From assembly GCA_034687125.1 (NCBI GenBank), contig JAQGBZ010000107.1, positions 123,470 to 187,469 of the forward strand: a stretch of 64,000 bases of DNA, given 5' to 3'. The notes beneath the pieces were generated by a model. That model saw only the letters and a program-made list of their open reading frames with translations, ran no database searches and was not told where the DNA came from. The stretch comes from Neelides folsomi. Its lineage: Eukaryota > Arthropoda > Collembola > Neelipleona > Neelidae. Positions 11,940 to 23,631 of the stretch are shown one piece after another (position 1 is the first letter of the stretch; every line of letters starts with the position of its first letter). Both the position numbers and the translations under genes were made by a program.

Positions 11940-13160
11940 ACAAAGAAAAACCATTTAAATGCATATATTTTCTTTTCATTTCTAACACCTTTAAACATGT
12001 CTGAAACAAATACAAATGATATATCCAAAATGTTTAAATTTCTCTGTGACAAATTAAATGGATTGGAAGAGTCATTCGGAGAAATGAAAAATAAATTTTG
12101 AGAAATGAAAAATGAAGTGACAAATGTAAAATCTTCAGTAATTTCAATCCATACCAAACTCGATGATACAATAGCAGTGTTTGATAGCCGTATATCTGCA
12201 AACGAAAAAGAAATCTCATCACTTAAACACTCTGTATCTAACCTTGAGAGTTCCATCGAAAAAATCATTCAAATTCAAATAAATGAACTTGCTGAGAGAG
12301 AATGCCGTAAACTGAGTTCCATAATTTATGGATTTGATAAATCGGCCGGCAGAAATATTGATGATTTCGTCAAGAATTTATATCCTGAAATGAAATTGAA
12401 GTGGTCTCGAATCGGCTTACAAATAGAAGATTTTTCTCGCTCAATCCTTGTATTTCTCCAAAATGAAGATATTAAAAAGATTGTTTTCTCAAATTACATA
12501 AAAATGAAGAGTTCGTTAGGTAATATTAAAATGCGACCTAATCTCACAAAAACCCAAAAAGAGGAATCGAAAAAAGAATTTGAAAGAAAAAATTAACAAA
12601 CTCATCCTCTCAATGACAATGGAAAAAGAGCTCGTTGTCGCCCTCCAAATCAAATAAAAGGCAAAAAACAATTCTCCCAATTTTCCTCCATTGGCACAAA
12701 ATTCGTTATTTAATTTCAACAAATTAATTAATGAAAAAACTTTACAAAATGTAAACAAACCAGAAGCAACATCTTCCAATGTTACAACCAGAAGCCAAGT
12801 GAACTCAAAAAGAACACCAAATCAAGAATCTCTCCTTTCATCGGACATGGATGAAAACTGACTACCTAGAATAAACAAAATCCTATACACGTAATCAGTA
12901 CAAAACTATTATAAACTTTTTCATTAGAAAGTTAATTGCTACAACATTATATTGTGATGTAAATTACAATTAATTTTCCTCTAATGTCTTCGAATTTTTA
13001 CTTGATAACCAATAAGTTAAATTACTTTTATTTTATTCTTATATTAATCACATAACTACCTGTAATTAGTTATAGGGCGTGCTATCCTTTTCTAATGTGA
13101 TTTAATAATTTGTATATTCAATATTGATGAATAAATCGAGATAATAATAATAATAATAAA
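11940..13160 (+). mobile_element. Non-LTR retrotransposon derivative with (ATA)n tail
   Basis: The ORF1-like frame is followed by only ~280 bp of non-coding sequence, which ends in an ATA microsatellite at 13139-13159. Short simple-repeat tails are typical 3' ends of several non-LTR families. The 5' boundary is not defined and I could not identify a target-site duplication. The structure resembles ORF1-only ('half-LINE') non-autonomous elements. Confidence 0.5.
11997..12859 (+). pseudogene. Decayed LINE-like ORF1 (coiled-coil, RNA-binding type)
   Basis: An ATG at 11997 opens a frame starting MSETNTNDISKMF. It meets one in-frame TGA at 12099-12101, then stays open to 12596 (164 codons). The protein has a heptad-like coiled coil (ISANEKEISSLKHSVSNLES), then a KLSSIIYGFDKSAG segment and a basic stretch. 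That order resembles ORF1 proteins of non-LTR retrotransposons. After the stop at 12594-12596 an apparent frameshift leads to further protein-like sequence, ending near 12859 with an acidic MDEN-type end. No reverse transcriptase or endonuclease follows, so this is a broken or internally deleted copy. It could instead be a domesticated remnant, but the stop argues against a working protein. Confidence 0.6.
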
Positions 13161-13324
13161 AGTAAATATTTTAAGTTGAAGTGTGATGAAAATATCAGAA
13201 AGGTAATAAAATTGTAACTCAATCATATAACGCCTTTTAAATATAAACAGCATTATAGAAGGGAAGTTTTAAATTAAAATGAACTCCAAAATTAAAATAA
13301 CTAACATAACTCACACTCCTTATG

Positions 13325-15342
13325 TCATTTAGTATAATAAACACGATAGTAGAGAGTCTTCGAACGCCAAAATGAGTATGAGTTGTCAAACTTAAGAAGA
13401 TAAACCCCCTTTCCGGGAAATAAATGGCTCTGTAAGAATAAATAAAATAATTAATTAATTCATTGATCACTTAATTTTACGGATATGTTTAATTTAAATT
13501 CGTTTATTATTTACCCCAACATAAACATCAAGATGTGCATCTCTTCGATATACAGGGATAATAACAGATGTATTGGGCTTTGCTCCTTTAGGAAGGAGTT
13601 CTCTTCCCTTTTCAATATCTTGACGAAGTGATGCAAGCGTCTCGTCTTCTTCCTCTTCTTCGGAAGAATTCTCATCGACGACAGTAATGGAAACTGGCTC
13701 ATCCTCCTCGGTCCATTCAAAAAAGAGACCAAATCCAACATCGTAGGAATCCGTAGCAAATTCCCAGAACAAACAAGTCCCATCTTCGTGTGTCGGAACT
13801 CTCACCTATAATGCAAAATGCCTGTTTAATCTCTGCTCATCTCTGGATATTGGATGCATTGGATTTAAGGTAAATGTAATTCATTTATATTTAATAAAAT
13901 TATATAATAAATTTAATTACCGTGACTGATTCTCCTTGTCCTATTTTAATGATCGCCTCACCTCCTTCGGCTCTGACTGACTCCTTAAAGTCTTTGACAT
14001 CCTTTCTTGTCCACATCGAAGCTGCAGCAATTTGATTTTCGTCGTTCTTGTCCATCGAATCCTCATGTTCATGAACATCCTCTTTGATTTCTTTAGTTGG
14101 ACTATCAGGTTCTAAAGAGGTATTGGTGCTAGGATTCTCATCATCTTTGATCTTGACGGGAGTCTCTTCACCTTTGGAGTTTTGAGGTGAAGAGTTTGAC
14201 GATTGACCGGAACAAAGATTTTGCTGATATATTTGACGCATATATTGATCATAATGTTGCTCTTGGAGTTGACGAATTAATACCCCTTGCTAAATAAATA
14301 AAAATTGATTTAGTTATAATGTGGTAAATTGCTATTATGAAGATTATTTAACAATTAATCTTACTTGCTCAGGATTTCCAGGATATTGTTGTTGAGCATA
14401 ATCTTTAAATTGGGCAAATGTTTGAATATTAAGTGCATCCTGAATCCTTCTTTTTTGTTCTTCTTGCCTTTCCCTTTCTTCTTCTTCTTTTCTTAAATGT
14501 TCTTGGGCATCCTTGTAAGAATCTTCATTTTTACTGGCTTCGACTCGAATCTTTTCCTTTTCTTCTAAATCTCTTTTATGAGCTTCGACAAATGGCTTAA
14601 AAAGTGGACATTGTTTGTTGAGTATGCTAATAAATTCGAACATGCAATCTCCTTTAGTTTTGTCACCCAAAGCCTGCCATGCTTCCCTGAAATAAAAACA
14701 AGCCATGAATTGGTAAAAAGAATCAAAAAAGTTATAAACAACAACATCACAAACAAACAAAAATCATATTAAGTTCTATTTGACAACTCATTTTTACCTT
14801 CGATCTTTCCCAATAACATCGAGGACTCCGAGTGGTGGTGATGTTTGAGGATCAAATTTGCCTTGCGAGACTTGCGATGTTAATGCAACCAGTTTAAGTC
14901 GTTCTTCATAATTAAAATGGACCGCTTTTCCTTGTTTTTCTATTGAAAAATAAAAATATTTAGAATGGCATGTTCAGGAATGAGATTCAGAATATTCAAA
15001 ATTAAATATTTAAGTAAAATAATAACACTCTTGGCAATTTCATAATAAGTGTATAATAAGATTTAAAATGTTAATCGTTTTAAGTTAAGTATAATCTAAT
15101 CATAAATCACAACCTAAAAACACGTTTGTATAATGATGATTACCTTTGAAAAAAACGAGTGAGAGATTGTAGAGATCTTTGAGAGTGAACCCCCACTCAT
15201 TAAGGAACGGAGTGTCGTCGAGCAAAGAAGAACTCTCTGATTTTTTTGACATAACAGACTTGAAAATATTCGAATTAAATGGTTTGACACCGCTCTGAAC
15301 TTTTCCCTTATCTGCTTCCGGAATAATTAATTCAACAATCAT
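13325..15342 (-). CDS. ACBD3: Golgi resident protein ACBD3 (GCP60): acyl-CoA-binding domain plus GOLD domain
   Basis: ACBD3 is a peripheral Golgi scaffold. It binds giantin through its GOLD domain and recruits PI4KB and other partners. Six exons (15342-15144, 14939-14798, 14686-14365, 14289-13921, 13805-13515, 13429-13325) join to 475 aa (human 528). The acyl-CoA-binding domain covers roughly residues 25-130 ([19 protein letters not shown] ... [16 protein letters not shown]). It is followed by a charged coiled coil rich in E/K/R, the [10 protein letters not shown] segment, an acidic low-complexity linker, [12 protein letters not shown], and the GOLD domain ([19 protein letters not shown] ... 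[10 protein letters not shown]). The protein ends [20 protein letters not shown]. The last exon is short (35 codons). It diverges from FUT8, which lies 1.57 kb away on the other strand; both are Golgi proteins. Confidence 0.96.
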
Positions 15343-16916
15343 GGGTAAAGAATTCAGAGATCACATGTTTGATAAACCGAGGGAATTGACTGTAATTGAG
15401 TTAAAAATATTTCTAACTGTGTTGGACGTTTAGATCAACTGGAGTAGAACTGTACAATAATACAAAAGACGTGACTTGAAAGGATGAGCAATTTGAGTAC
15501 TAAGATGACGGATGTGATCAAGATAAATAGAGCTAATGGGATGTGATCTTATTAGTAAAATGATGACATAAGAGAAGGCAGAAGAGCTGCTGGAGATTTC
15601 CTTTGAAAGATCCTCCCGTCCACGCCGCTAAAAGAGGAGATTCAAAGGAAGATTATAAAATAATGGGGGATTGAGGACGCAGGTGTGTTAATGTAAATAG
15701 GGAAATTAAGATAATGGACACCAGCTCCATATAGTTAGTAAAAGGCATTGTTGGAACATCAAAAGAGTTTCCCTCAATATTGTCTTTAACATTTTAAACT
15801 CGGCTCAGCCAAAACAGTCACCGTTAAACCTCAGCCTTTCTTGAAGGAATCTGCATTGAATCAGAGCTCCACTCCCACAGTCAGGTGTAAAGGTAAAGTC
15901 ACACGTATATAAAAGTATAACAGAGGCTATTGTTCTTCTATCATGAGGGAAGTGAATGAAGAGCTGTCAAACCGTACCGAACTATTCTTTAACCATGATA
16001 ATTATATTTATTCTTCTCCATCACAGCCTCATTTTCTTCGACCTCTTTATGCCGAATTGAAGATGTAGACTGGAAAAGGAGGAGAAGTTATTTCACTTTT
16101 AGCTCTCGGTCGGGAGCTTGAAGGTACTTTTATTTATTTATTTTATTCCATTACGATTTCAGATTTTCCAATCGACGTTATATTTTAAGATCTTTCATCA
16201 GTGAAGTTGTGAAACCGTTATTGTGATTTAATTTTTATCTGGCCAATTATTATGTAAAGTGTACAAAAATAAGACTGATTGAGTATTGAATTTTTATTTA
16301 TTTTATTCATGGAGTATTGATCAGTTTTAAACATCATAGTAACGTTCATACTCCGTTAAATTTTAAGTGGGTTAAAATCCTTTACAATTAAAAGTGATAC
16401 ACACGGGCTTGGGCTGTGCATGAGCTGAACGATTTTATATTTTGAAATTTTCTTGAAAATCGTCCTAGTCATTTGTGGCAAATTATCCAATTTCACAATT
16501 TTCAATGTCATCGAAAGTTATAGGACTTTATTTTCATTAGTCTATCTAGTAGTTTTATTTAACTATACAGCGGTATAAAGCCATTTTATTTTATTTGCTA
16601 ATATTTTCGATAAACCTTATCAGATGAAGTTGAGATGATGATCCTTTGACCTTTGAATCTGCGAAATTTTATTGCTCGACTCCAACATTTTAACGTCCTT
16701 CAAATTCATAACCAAGGGTAAGAACTCGGGAAGGTTAATGCATAATATAGTGTGTGAACATTTAATTATATCATGAACTTTTATTATATGTATACTCAAA
16801 AGTAACGTGGTTGACTTCAAATGTAATTTAGCATTATTTTTTAGAAATAAAAGAGAAGGCAGAGGAAAATCAATCCAGAAGATGAGTAGATGAATTAAAA
16901 ATCGCAGTGAAGGAGG
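15343..16916. other. Divergent promoter region between ACBD3 and FUT8
   Basis: No coding sequence is seen. It should hold the promoters and 5'UTRs of the two oppositely transcribed Golgi genes. I could not identify defined promoter motifs. Confidence 0.5.
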
Positions 16917-19421
16917 ATGAGGTCGTATCTGGTTAAAGAGATCTTCGGAGTGATCCTCCTTTGGATCATTCTCTTCAGTCTCATGTCCATCATTCCCAGC
17001 TACAATCAGAACGAGGAGAATCAAATGAGCAGTTCTCTCATGTCCATCGAGTCATCCCAAATTCTTCGTCGAATTGATCATGCTCTCATCGAGATTCAAA
17101 CGCTCAAAAGGAATAATGCAGAAATGAAAAGAGTTATCGCCAACTCTAATTTAAATCTGCCTAACTTTGCATCGAAAGGTCTTTTGATTTTTGTCTTTAT
17201 AACAAAATATGCTCAATTTCGGTATTTTAGGAGATCCTTCTGCCGAGTATGAGAAATCGAGACGAACAATGGAGCTTGACTTGAAAGAATTGTGGTACAC
17301 AATAAGAAGCAAAAGTGAAAATATTCCAGAACAGGAATTTGAACAAATTCATGATATTTACCGGTACGAAAAGACTTACCTAACTTAATAAACATGGTAT
17401 TTATTATTATTCATTCTTAAAAGTATATTAAACATGAGTTTTGATAAAGGGTGCTGAGAGCAAACATTATAAAACAACGGACCGTTGATGGATATGAAGC
17501 AAGCAGAGATCGGGAAAATGAAGCTATGTCTAAAATTGTCCATGATCGGATTCATTCCTTGCAAAATCCAAAAGACTGTAAACAATCCAAGAAACTTGTT
17601 TGCACTCTCAACAAAGGTAAACATCTATTTTCATCATTTGTGTTAATTAAAATTATTTAAAGTAATTAATTAATAAATACCCAAACGGTTGTATCAATTG
17701 AAAACATTTATATATTTGTTATAGGCTGCGGATTTGGATGCCAAGTTCATCATGTTTGTTACTGTTTAATTGTTGCATATGCAACGAGTCGGACTTTAAT
17801 ATTAGAGTCTCGAGGTTGGCGGTACAATCGTCAAGGCTGGGAAAAAGTCTTTCATCCTCTCAGCCAAACTTGCACTGAAGCAACTGGAGAAGAAAGGGCT
17901 GAATGGTCAAGTAAGTACTCATTTCCTTTTTGAGTTTTTTTGAGGTTAAAGATCTTTTTACAGTTGATTTGATTTTTGAATGATTTCTCATAAAGGTGGC
18001 AAACACGACGTTCAGGTGTTAATTTTGCCAATTGTTGACTTTCTCAAACCTCGACCGCCCTTTTTACCATTAACCATTCCGTCCGATCTTGCCGATCGAC
18101 TAGAAAAGATTCACGGAGAACCCCACATTTGGTGGGTGGGACAGTTCATGAAATATTTGCTCAGACTCCAGCCATCAACTCAAGATATGATTGAAGAATC
18201 TAAAGAGAAACTCGGTTTCTCATCTCCGATCGTTGGGTATATAAAATAAACTTTATTTCTTTTAAACAATATCTGCTTCAAATCAAATCGGCACTTGTGT
18301 TTATATTTGCTGAAAGAATCTGAAATGTTTATGGAGGAAGTTTATAATGCAATAATATTTCAATTTAGGATTCATGTGAGAAGAACTGATAAAATAGGGA
18401 CTGAGGCGTCATTTCATTCTCTAAAAGAATACATGGTGCATGCCGAAGAATACTTTTCCATTTTAGAAAAGAATCAGAAAGGTGTAAAACGGCGAGTTTT
18501 CATTGCATCAGATGACCCAAATGTCATCTCAGAGGCCATTAAAACGTAATTTACCATATTTTTTGACAAAATTAATTAAACTACAAAAATAAGCAATTAA
18601 ATTAAGTTATTTTAACTTATTTTATTTAAAAACATTGGCTTTTCCATATTTAAAGGTATCCTGCACCTACATGGACTATTCTCGGTGATCCCGGAGTAGC
18701 CCAGTCGGCTTCCGTATCTCAAAGATACAACGGCCTTTACGGTATTATCAAAGACGTTTTTCTTCTTGCCGAATGTGATTTCGTTGTTTGTACTTTCTCC
18801 TCACAAGTAAGATTTTTGATTGAATCGGATTATTCAAACTATTTAATACTTTTTGTGTCAGTGTCAATCCAATAATTTGAATCTGTAAAAATAATATAAT
18901 TTATGGAACTGTAGGTTTGCCGACTTTCGTATGAACTAATTCAAACGAAGCATCCTGACGCATCTGAACGCTTTGTTTCTCTCGACGACGTTTATTATTA
19001 TGGTGGGGGAAGTGGACTAGTTCAGATGGCTCACATTCCTCATGCCCCAAGGAATGCCAATGAAATTGAACTGAAGGAAGGCGACCACATTGGGGTCGCC
19101 GGGAACCACTGGAACGGAATGTCAAAAGGAACCAACTTCCGTACAAACAAAGTAAGTTTCATTCTTTCCAATTACGATCTTTCAATTTATTGGAATTCCA
19201 ATCCAATGTAACTCAAATAGGTATATATGAGAACTACCTATTTCGTTGAACTACCTACCTACTTAAACTTATTGATATAAGCGTTAGTATATTAAAATAT
19301 TTAATAAAAATAATATTTTCAGGTTGGCCTTTACCCTTCCTATAAAGCAAGAAATACAATTCCAAGATCCAACTTTCCAAAGAACAAGTGGTGGGGACGT
19401 CTGTCTTCAAAAGAGGCGTAA
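16917..19421 (+). CDS. FUT8: Alpha-(1,6)-fucosyltransferase (N-glycan core fucosylation)
   Basis: FUT8 transfers fucose from GDP-fucose to the innermost GlcNAc of N-glycans in the Golgi. Nine exons (16917-17178, 17231-17363, 17450-17616, 17725-17910, 17996-18236, 18369-18545, 18656-18806, 18915-19151, 19323-19421) join to 550 aa (human 575). It is a type II membrane protein with a signal anchor at about residues 10-25 (IFGVILLWIILFSLMSII), then a coiled-coil stem. The catalytic domain has CGFGCQVHHVCYC, then IHVRRTDKIG (R334/R335 bind GDP-fucose by analogy with the human enzyme), then AECDFVVCTFSSQVCRLSYE. The SH3-like C-terminal domain contains ELKEGDHIGVAGNHWNG. The ATG just before the anchor fits the family topology. 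All key motifs are intact. Confidence 0.97.
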
Positions 19422-21648
19422 ATGTGATGATGTGTTTATTGTTAAAACTAAATAAGACTTGAGAGTAAGTTTATAACATAAACTTCACTTTCTTAGCAAT
19501 AGTTAAATAATTACTAAATTATGACTAGTTCAAATACACATTGCTGTGGTAGGTTCCTTTTTCTTCCTACTGTAAAGAGCACATTCCTCGAGTTGAGTAA
19601 CAACTCCCTTTCTAATATATTTCCATTTAGTAATTCAGCATCATACATTCACATTCCTTTAAAGGAGGAATTTTGTATAAGTGTTGACGACACTGGTAAT
19701 AGGTGAAAAAGGCATTACAATCAATTTTACGCATATACAACAATTCACTTTTTGAATATTATCCCGCACTTGGGGAAGCCAAACATGCCATATTTTAATT
19801 TATAAATTTTATTTACCGTTTATAGATACAATTATACGAGTTACTCTTTCAATTACCTCGATATCTAGTTTTAATTTTGCAATAATGAATGTTATATTTA
19901 TTTGAGGGTTAAAATATTTAAAGTTATTACACAGCGAGAAATGTGTTACTTTATTTATTTTATTTTATAAAATGATACTTATGGTTAGATACATTACAGG
20001 TATATATATTACAGGTAATTTGCATGAGGAGCATTAGTTCACGCTACTTACATTTTAGCACTCGAGAAAGAACTTTATTTTGATGTATCATTTAATGCAT
20101 CACAATTTTTATCTACCTCTAACAAGTAATATAAAACTTAATTATGAAGGTAGTTTATAGTTGATTAAATGAAATATCGTTCCATCCTCTAAATAATAAT
20201 TACTTAATACAAAGGACGGGTTGGAATCTCCTGAGTGTTTGGACCAAGCCATAGACGCCAGATTGGTCACAATGTATTTAATTTCAAACTTTAAATGACA
20301 TTTAACTTTTAAACAAAGGAGATTTTTATGTCAATCCTAATATAAAAGTTGTTCATCACAGTAAAACCTACAAAAAAGTTTAAATACATTTTGTTCTAAA
20401 ATGTATGAGTAAAAATTAACTCTGAATCAAAATTAAGAAAAATCAAGTAATTACTTAAATATATTATCTATTTTGATATAGATCATAATAAGTTTTTATG
20501 TATATGACCCAAACACTCAAGGGATTCCAACCCGTCCTTTATCCCATCTTTGACTTGAGACAACGAGCATCATCAACTTTTTTAAGAATGAATAACTATT
20601 GTTGTATTGTAATAATAAATGAGATGTAGAATCTAATTTTTTAGCGTATGAATGCTTTAGAATTAGGACAAATTCAATAATCCCATGTACCTTTGCATCA
20701 ATTTACTGTGTAAAACCAAATATTGTACCATAACTATGTAGAAAGTATGAATAGGCATGTGGGAGTGAATATCTTTAGGTGTCTGTCTTTGAGAGAAAAT
20801 AATATGTATAATTTATCGTATGCGAATATACACCATTTAATATGAGTTGAGTTTATAACATAATTACTAGATACATATTACCATATTATATTCGTAAAAT
20901 TCGAGTTTACCGAAAATTGTAAAATACCTATTCTTATTCCGATTCAATTTTGGATAAGAGTATGTATTAAATATAATACGTATGGATTATCATACCAAAT
21001 TATAAGTCTTTAAAAGTATTATATATAATATTTAATCAATTCCAAAATTCTTCATTCTAAAATATTGTATGATTATGAGTAATGAACTCTTGTTTCATTG
21101 CTAGGTATGTACCATGTATGTTTATGTATTAACCAATCTATTCACAAAGATGTGTAAAAAGGCATCAATACCTCTAATAAGCGTAAATAGTTCGATGGGC
21201 CTCCTTTGATAAATATGAAATAGGATATCTTACCTATACGTTAGGATGTATGTGTACATGTTATATTCTCGTTAAATAATGTTGTGAATTTCGGGCTTTA
21301 ATGTTTTCGTCTCTGGTGAAAATTGTCATAAAATAAAAAAAAAGTTAATTCAAATAAACAATCGAATCGAATGCATATAACTTATAACATTCATAAACAA
21401 TGAGTTCATGAGGCGTTTACCAAGAAATGTTTACAAAGTATTAAATTACTCATACACATACTATGTGCTTTTATATGAAGTTGTTTTAAAGTAAGAAATT
21501 AAAATTATTCGCTGAATTTGATCCGCATACATACTGATTTTACTGATAAATTGAAATTGCACAGCTATTTAAGTGATTCCTACTCAAGCGGAATAAGCAT
21601 CTTTACATTATCGATATTGGGTCGAGTGTTGGAGCTTCTTTTTAAAAC
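19422..21648. other. AT-rich intergenic region with an inverted-repeat element
   Basis: Apart from the FUT8 3'UTR and the element at 20211-20540, I see no genes here. Open frames such as 19521-19706 are short and unsupported. Confidence 0.5.
20211..20540. mobile_element. 330-bp element with ~34-bp terminal inverted repeats
   Basis: The left end AAAGGACGGGTTGGAATC (continuing CTGAGTGTTTGGACC) is matched in inverted orientation by the right end GGATTCCAACCCGTCCTTT, preceded by GACCCAAACACTCAAG. About 30 of 34 positions agree. The interior is AT-rich with no coding frame. This fits a MITE or a non-autonomous DNA transposon. The flanks (AATAC on the left, ATCCC on the right) show no clean target duplication; a TA target is possible. 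Confidence 0.75.
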
Positions 21649-22192
21649 ATGGAGGAATTAAATGCCGAATTCTTGAGCATCATACAGAATAGCCAGCATG
21701 GGTAAGCAATTTTTAACGTTATTCTTGTATCTTTTAATCATCTTAATTATTAAGATATTTCATGGTCTTTTGGCATATCAAAATCCACCCTAAAGAAAAG
21801 ATAGCTATCTTTTAATTGTTTAATTAATAAAGTGAAGAATCTTGTAATGAGATCATCAATGATGATTATTAGATTTAATGTAAGTTTCATCTTGAGGTCG
21901 GTTGGCGTATAGGGAATTTTTAGAATGTAAAACTCAGGGTTCAGTGCCCGACTCTCCGAGTCGAGTTGATCAGGGTGCTGTAGATGCCGTTGGAGAAGAG
22001 CTCAACCCTTTGCATGGGTTTGAGTAGCTTTTATGTAACTTCCCTATATGACATATGCATATCTGTTGAGCCTAAAGTGCAGACTCCCAAAATCTCCTAT
22101 CTCATCCCGTGGAAAGGGAGAGTGAGAGAAGTGATAGGCTGGTTTACCACTTTCGCCTCAGGGCTTCGGGAAAACGCTTGGGTCGACATTGA
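21649..22192 (+). CDS. Putative small spliced gene, unrecognised (about 90 aa)
   Basis: Exon 1 at 21649-21701 starts MEELNAEFLSIIQ and ends at a good donor (GG|GTAAGC). Exon 2 at 21913-22017 follows acceptor CGTATAG and reads EFLECKTQGSVPDSPSRVD. Exon 3 at 22078-22192 follows a 60-nt intron with a weak GTTTGA donor, and ends RLVYHFRLRASGKRLGRH before TGA. The phases agree (2 then 2) and the total is divisible by three. The GC content of 21890-22230 is higher than its surroundings. There is no signal peptide. I do not recognise the protein. A competing reading is a single-exon frame at 21984-22232 on the same strand. Confidence in the exact structure is low. Confidence 0.3.
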
Positions 22193-23631
22193 ACTCATAT
22201 TTATTTATCCGGCTATGGAAAATCACAATTAAGAGTGACTACAAACAGAGAGATACACAAAAACAGATAGTTAAACTTAATTGGGTTTAATATTCAAATT
22301 AAAATCTCTCTCTCCTACATCATCTGTAGGTCGAATAGTTAAAGAAAACTCTTTGGAGGTAAGGATAATTATTTGACATTTTAGGTTCTCAATCTAAATT
22401 GTTGTTTTTAAACATTCATCGTCGAATATCTTCATTCGTATGAATATAGCAATATTTTAATTACTGACTGAGAATGAGTCAGATCAACATTGCCATATTT
22501 AGAAATATTTTTAAATATGAATAGGACGTATAAACATAATTATTTAGTACAAACGCATAAAATATAGTAGTTAAGATCTCATTTGGCATTTGCCTATCGG
22601 TTTTGATACATTCTTATCATTTCGCTATTGATCTATCAGTATGGGATTGGGAGTTAAACAGAAGGATATATATAATACACCCTTACATAGGTATGTAATA
22701 TAAATATTTTAATGTAAATGGCTTTTAAGCTTATTTTAACTATTTGGAATCTGCAAGCTAAACGTGGTATCAAGCAGGTTATTTGAAGGATATATGTAAT
22801 TTTGCAAATGTGATAACAATAGTTATGTCAAACATAAACCAGATAACTTTGTTTAACCTAGTATACCATATCTTTAGGTCACGACACGGCAAGGACAAAC
22901 CCCAAGTTTGACTCCACTAAAACACCAAGTCGATTGTTTTTTATTTTATAGTTAATTAAAGTTTCTAAATTGAATATTCTTTTAGGATCGAAAATAGTTT
23001 AAAATTAATAATTTTCTCTGATTGGGTTAATTATGTAGGCCAATTCTAATATTAAGTAGATGCATTAATATAAATAGTTTACCTACTTGGAACATGGAAG
23101 TATTTTTAGATAGTCATTAGGCTAAATAGTCATTGAGACCATGCTCATAAGTCCATTTATTTATTTTATAAACAAAGTCTAGGGTAGGAAAATTCAGATT
23201 ACTACTACTTGCGACTGAACGTTTCGCCCGGTTTTTTATCAATTAGGAGTAGAATTAATTATAAGAAAATGTATATTTTACATATCGGAGATGTTTCGAG
23301 GTTGATGGCAATTACAAGGTTTTAATATTATTATTTCAATCGTATAAAAATTTAAAATTGATCAAACATTAGCAAAACAAGCGATCATTAATGATTGAAT
23401 ATTTCCATCTAAAATAAGCTCTTGAAACAACATCTTTTCATTTTCATTTAGCATATTTCAATAGCTTAATTTTAAAAGTGAGAACAAAGGCTTTTTAAAA
23501 ACTTCCCCATTATAAATTGTCACAATTTAAAACATCAATTTGATCAATTCAATCATTTTCTTGTGAAAGTAAGAAGGCAATTTAATAAATTAATAATGTT
23601 TAAATTAAATTAATTAACTAGTTGGAACAAG
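22193..23631. other. AT-rich intergenic region upstream of the hnRNP U-like gene
   Basis: No coding or structural feature is supported. The right end presumably carries the promoter and 5'UTR of the hnRNP U-like gene. Confidence 0.5.
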
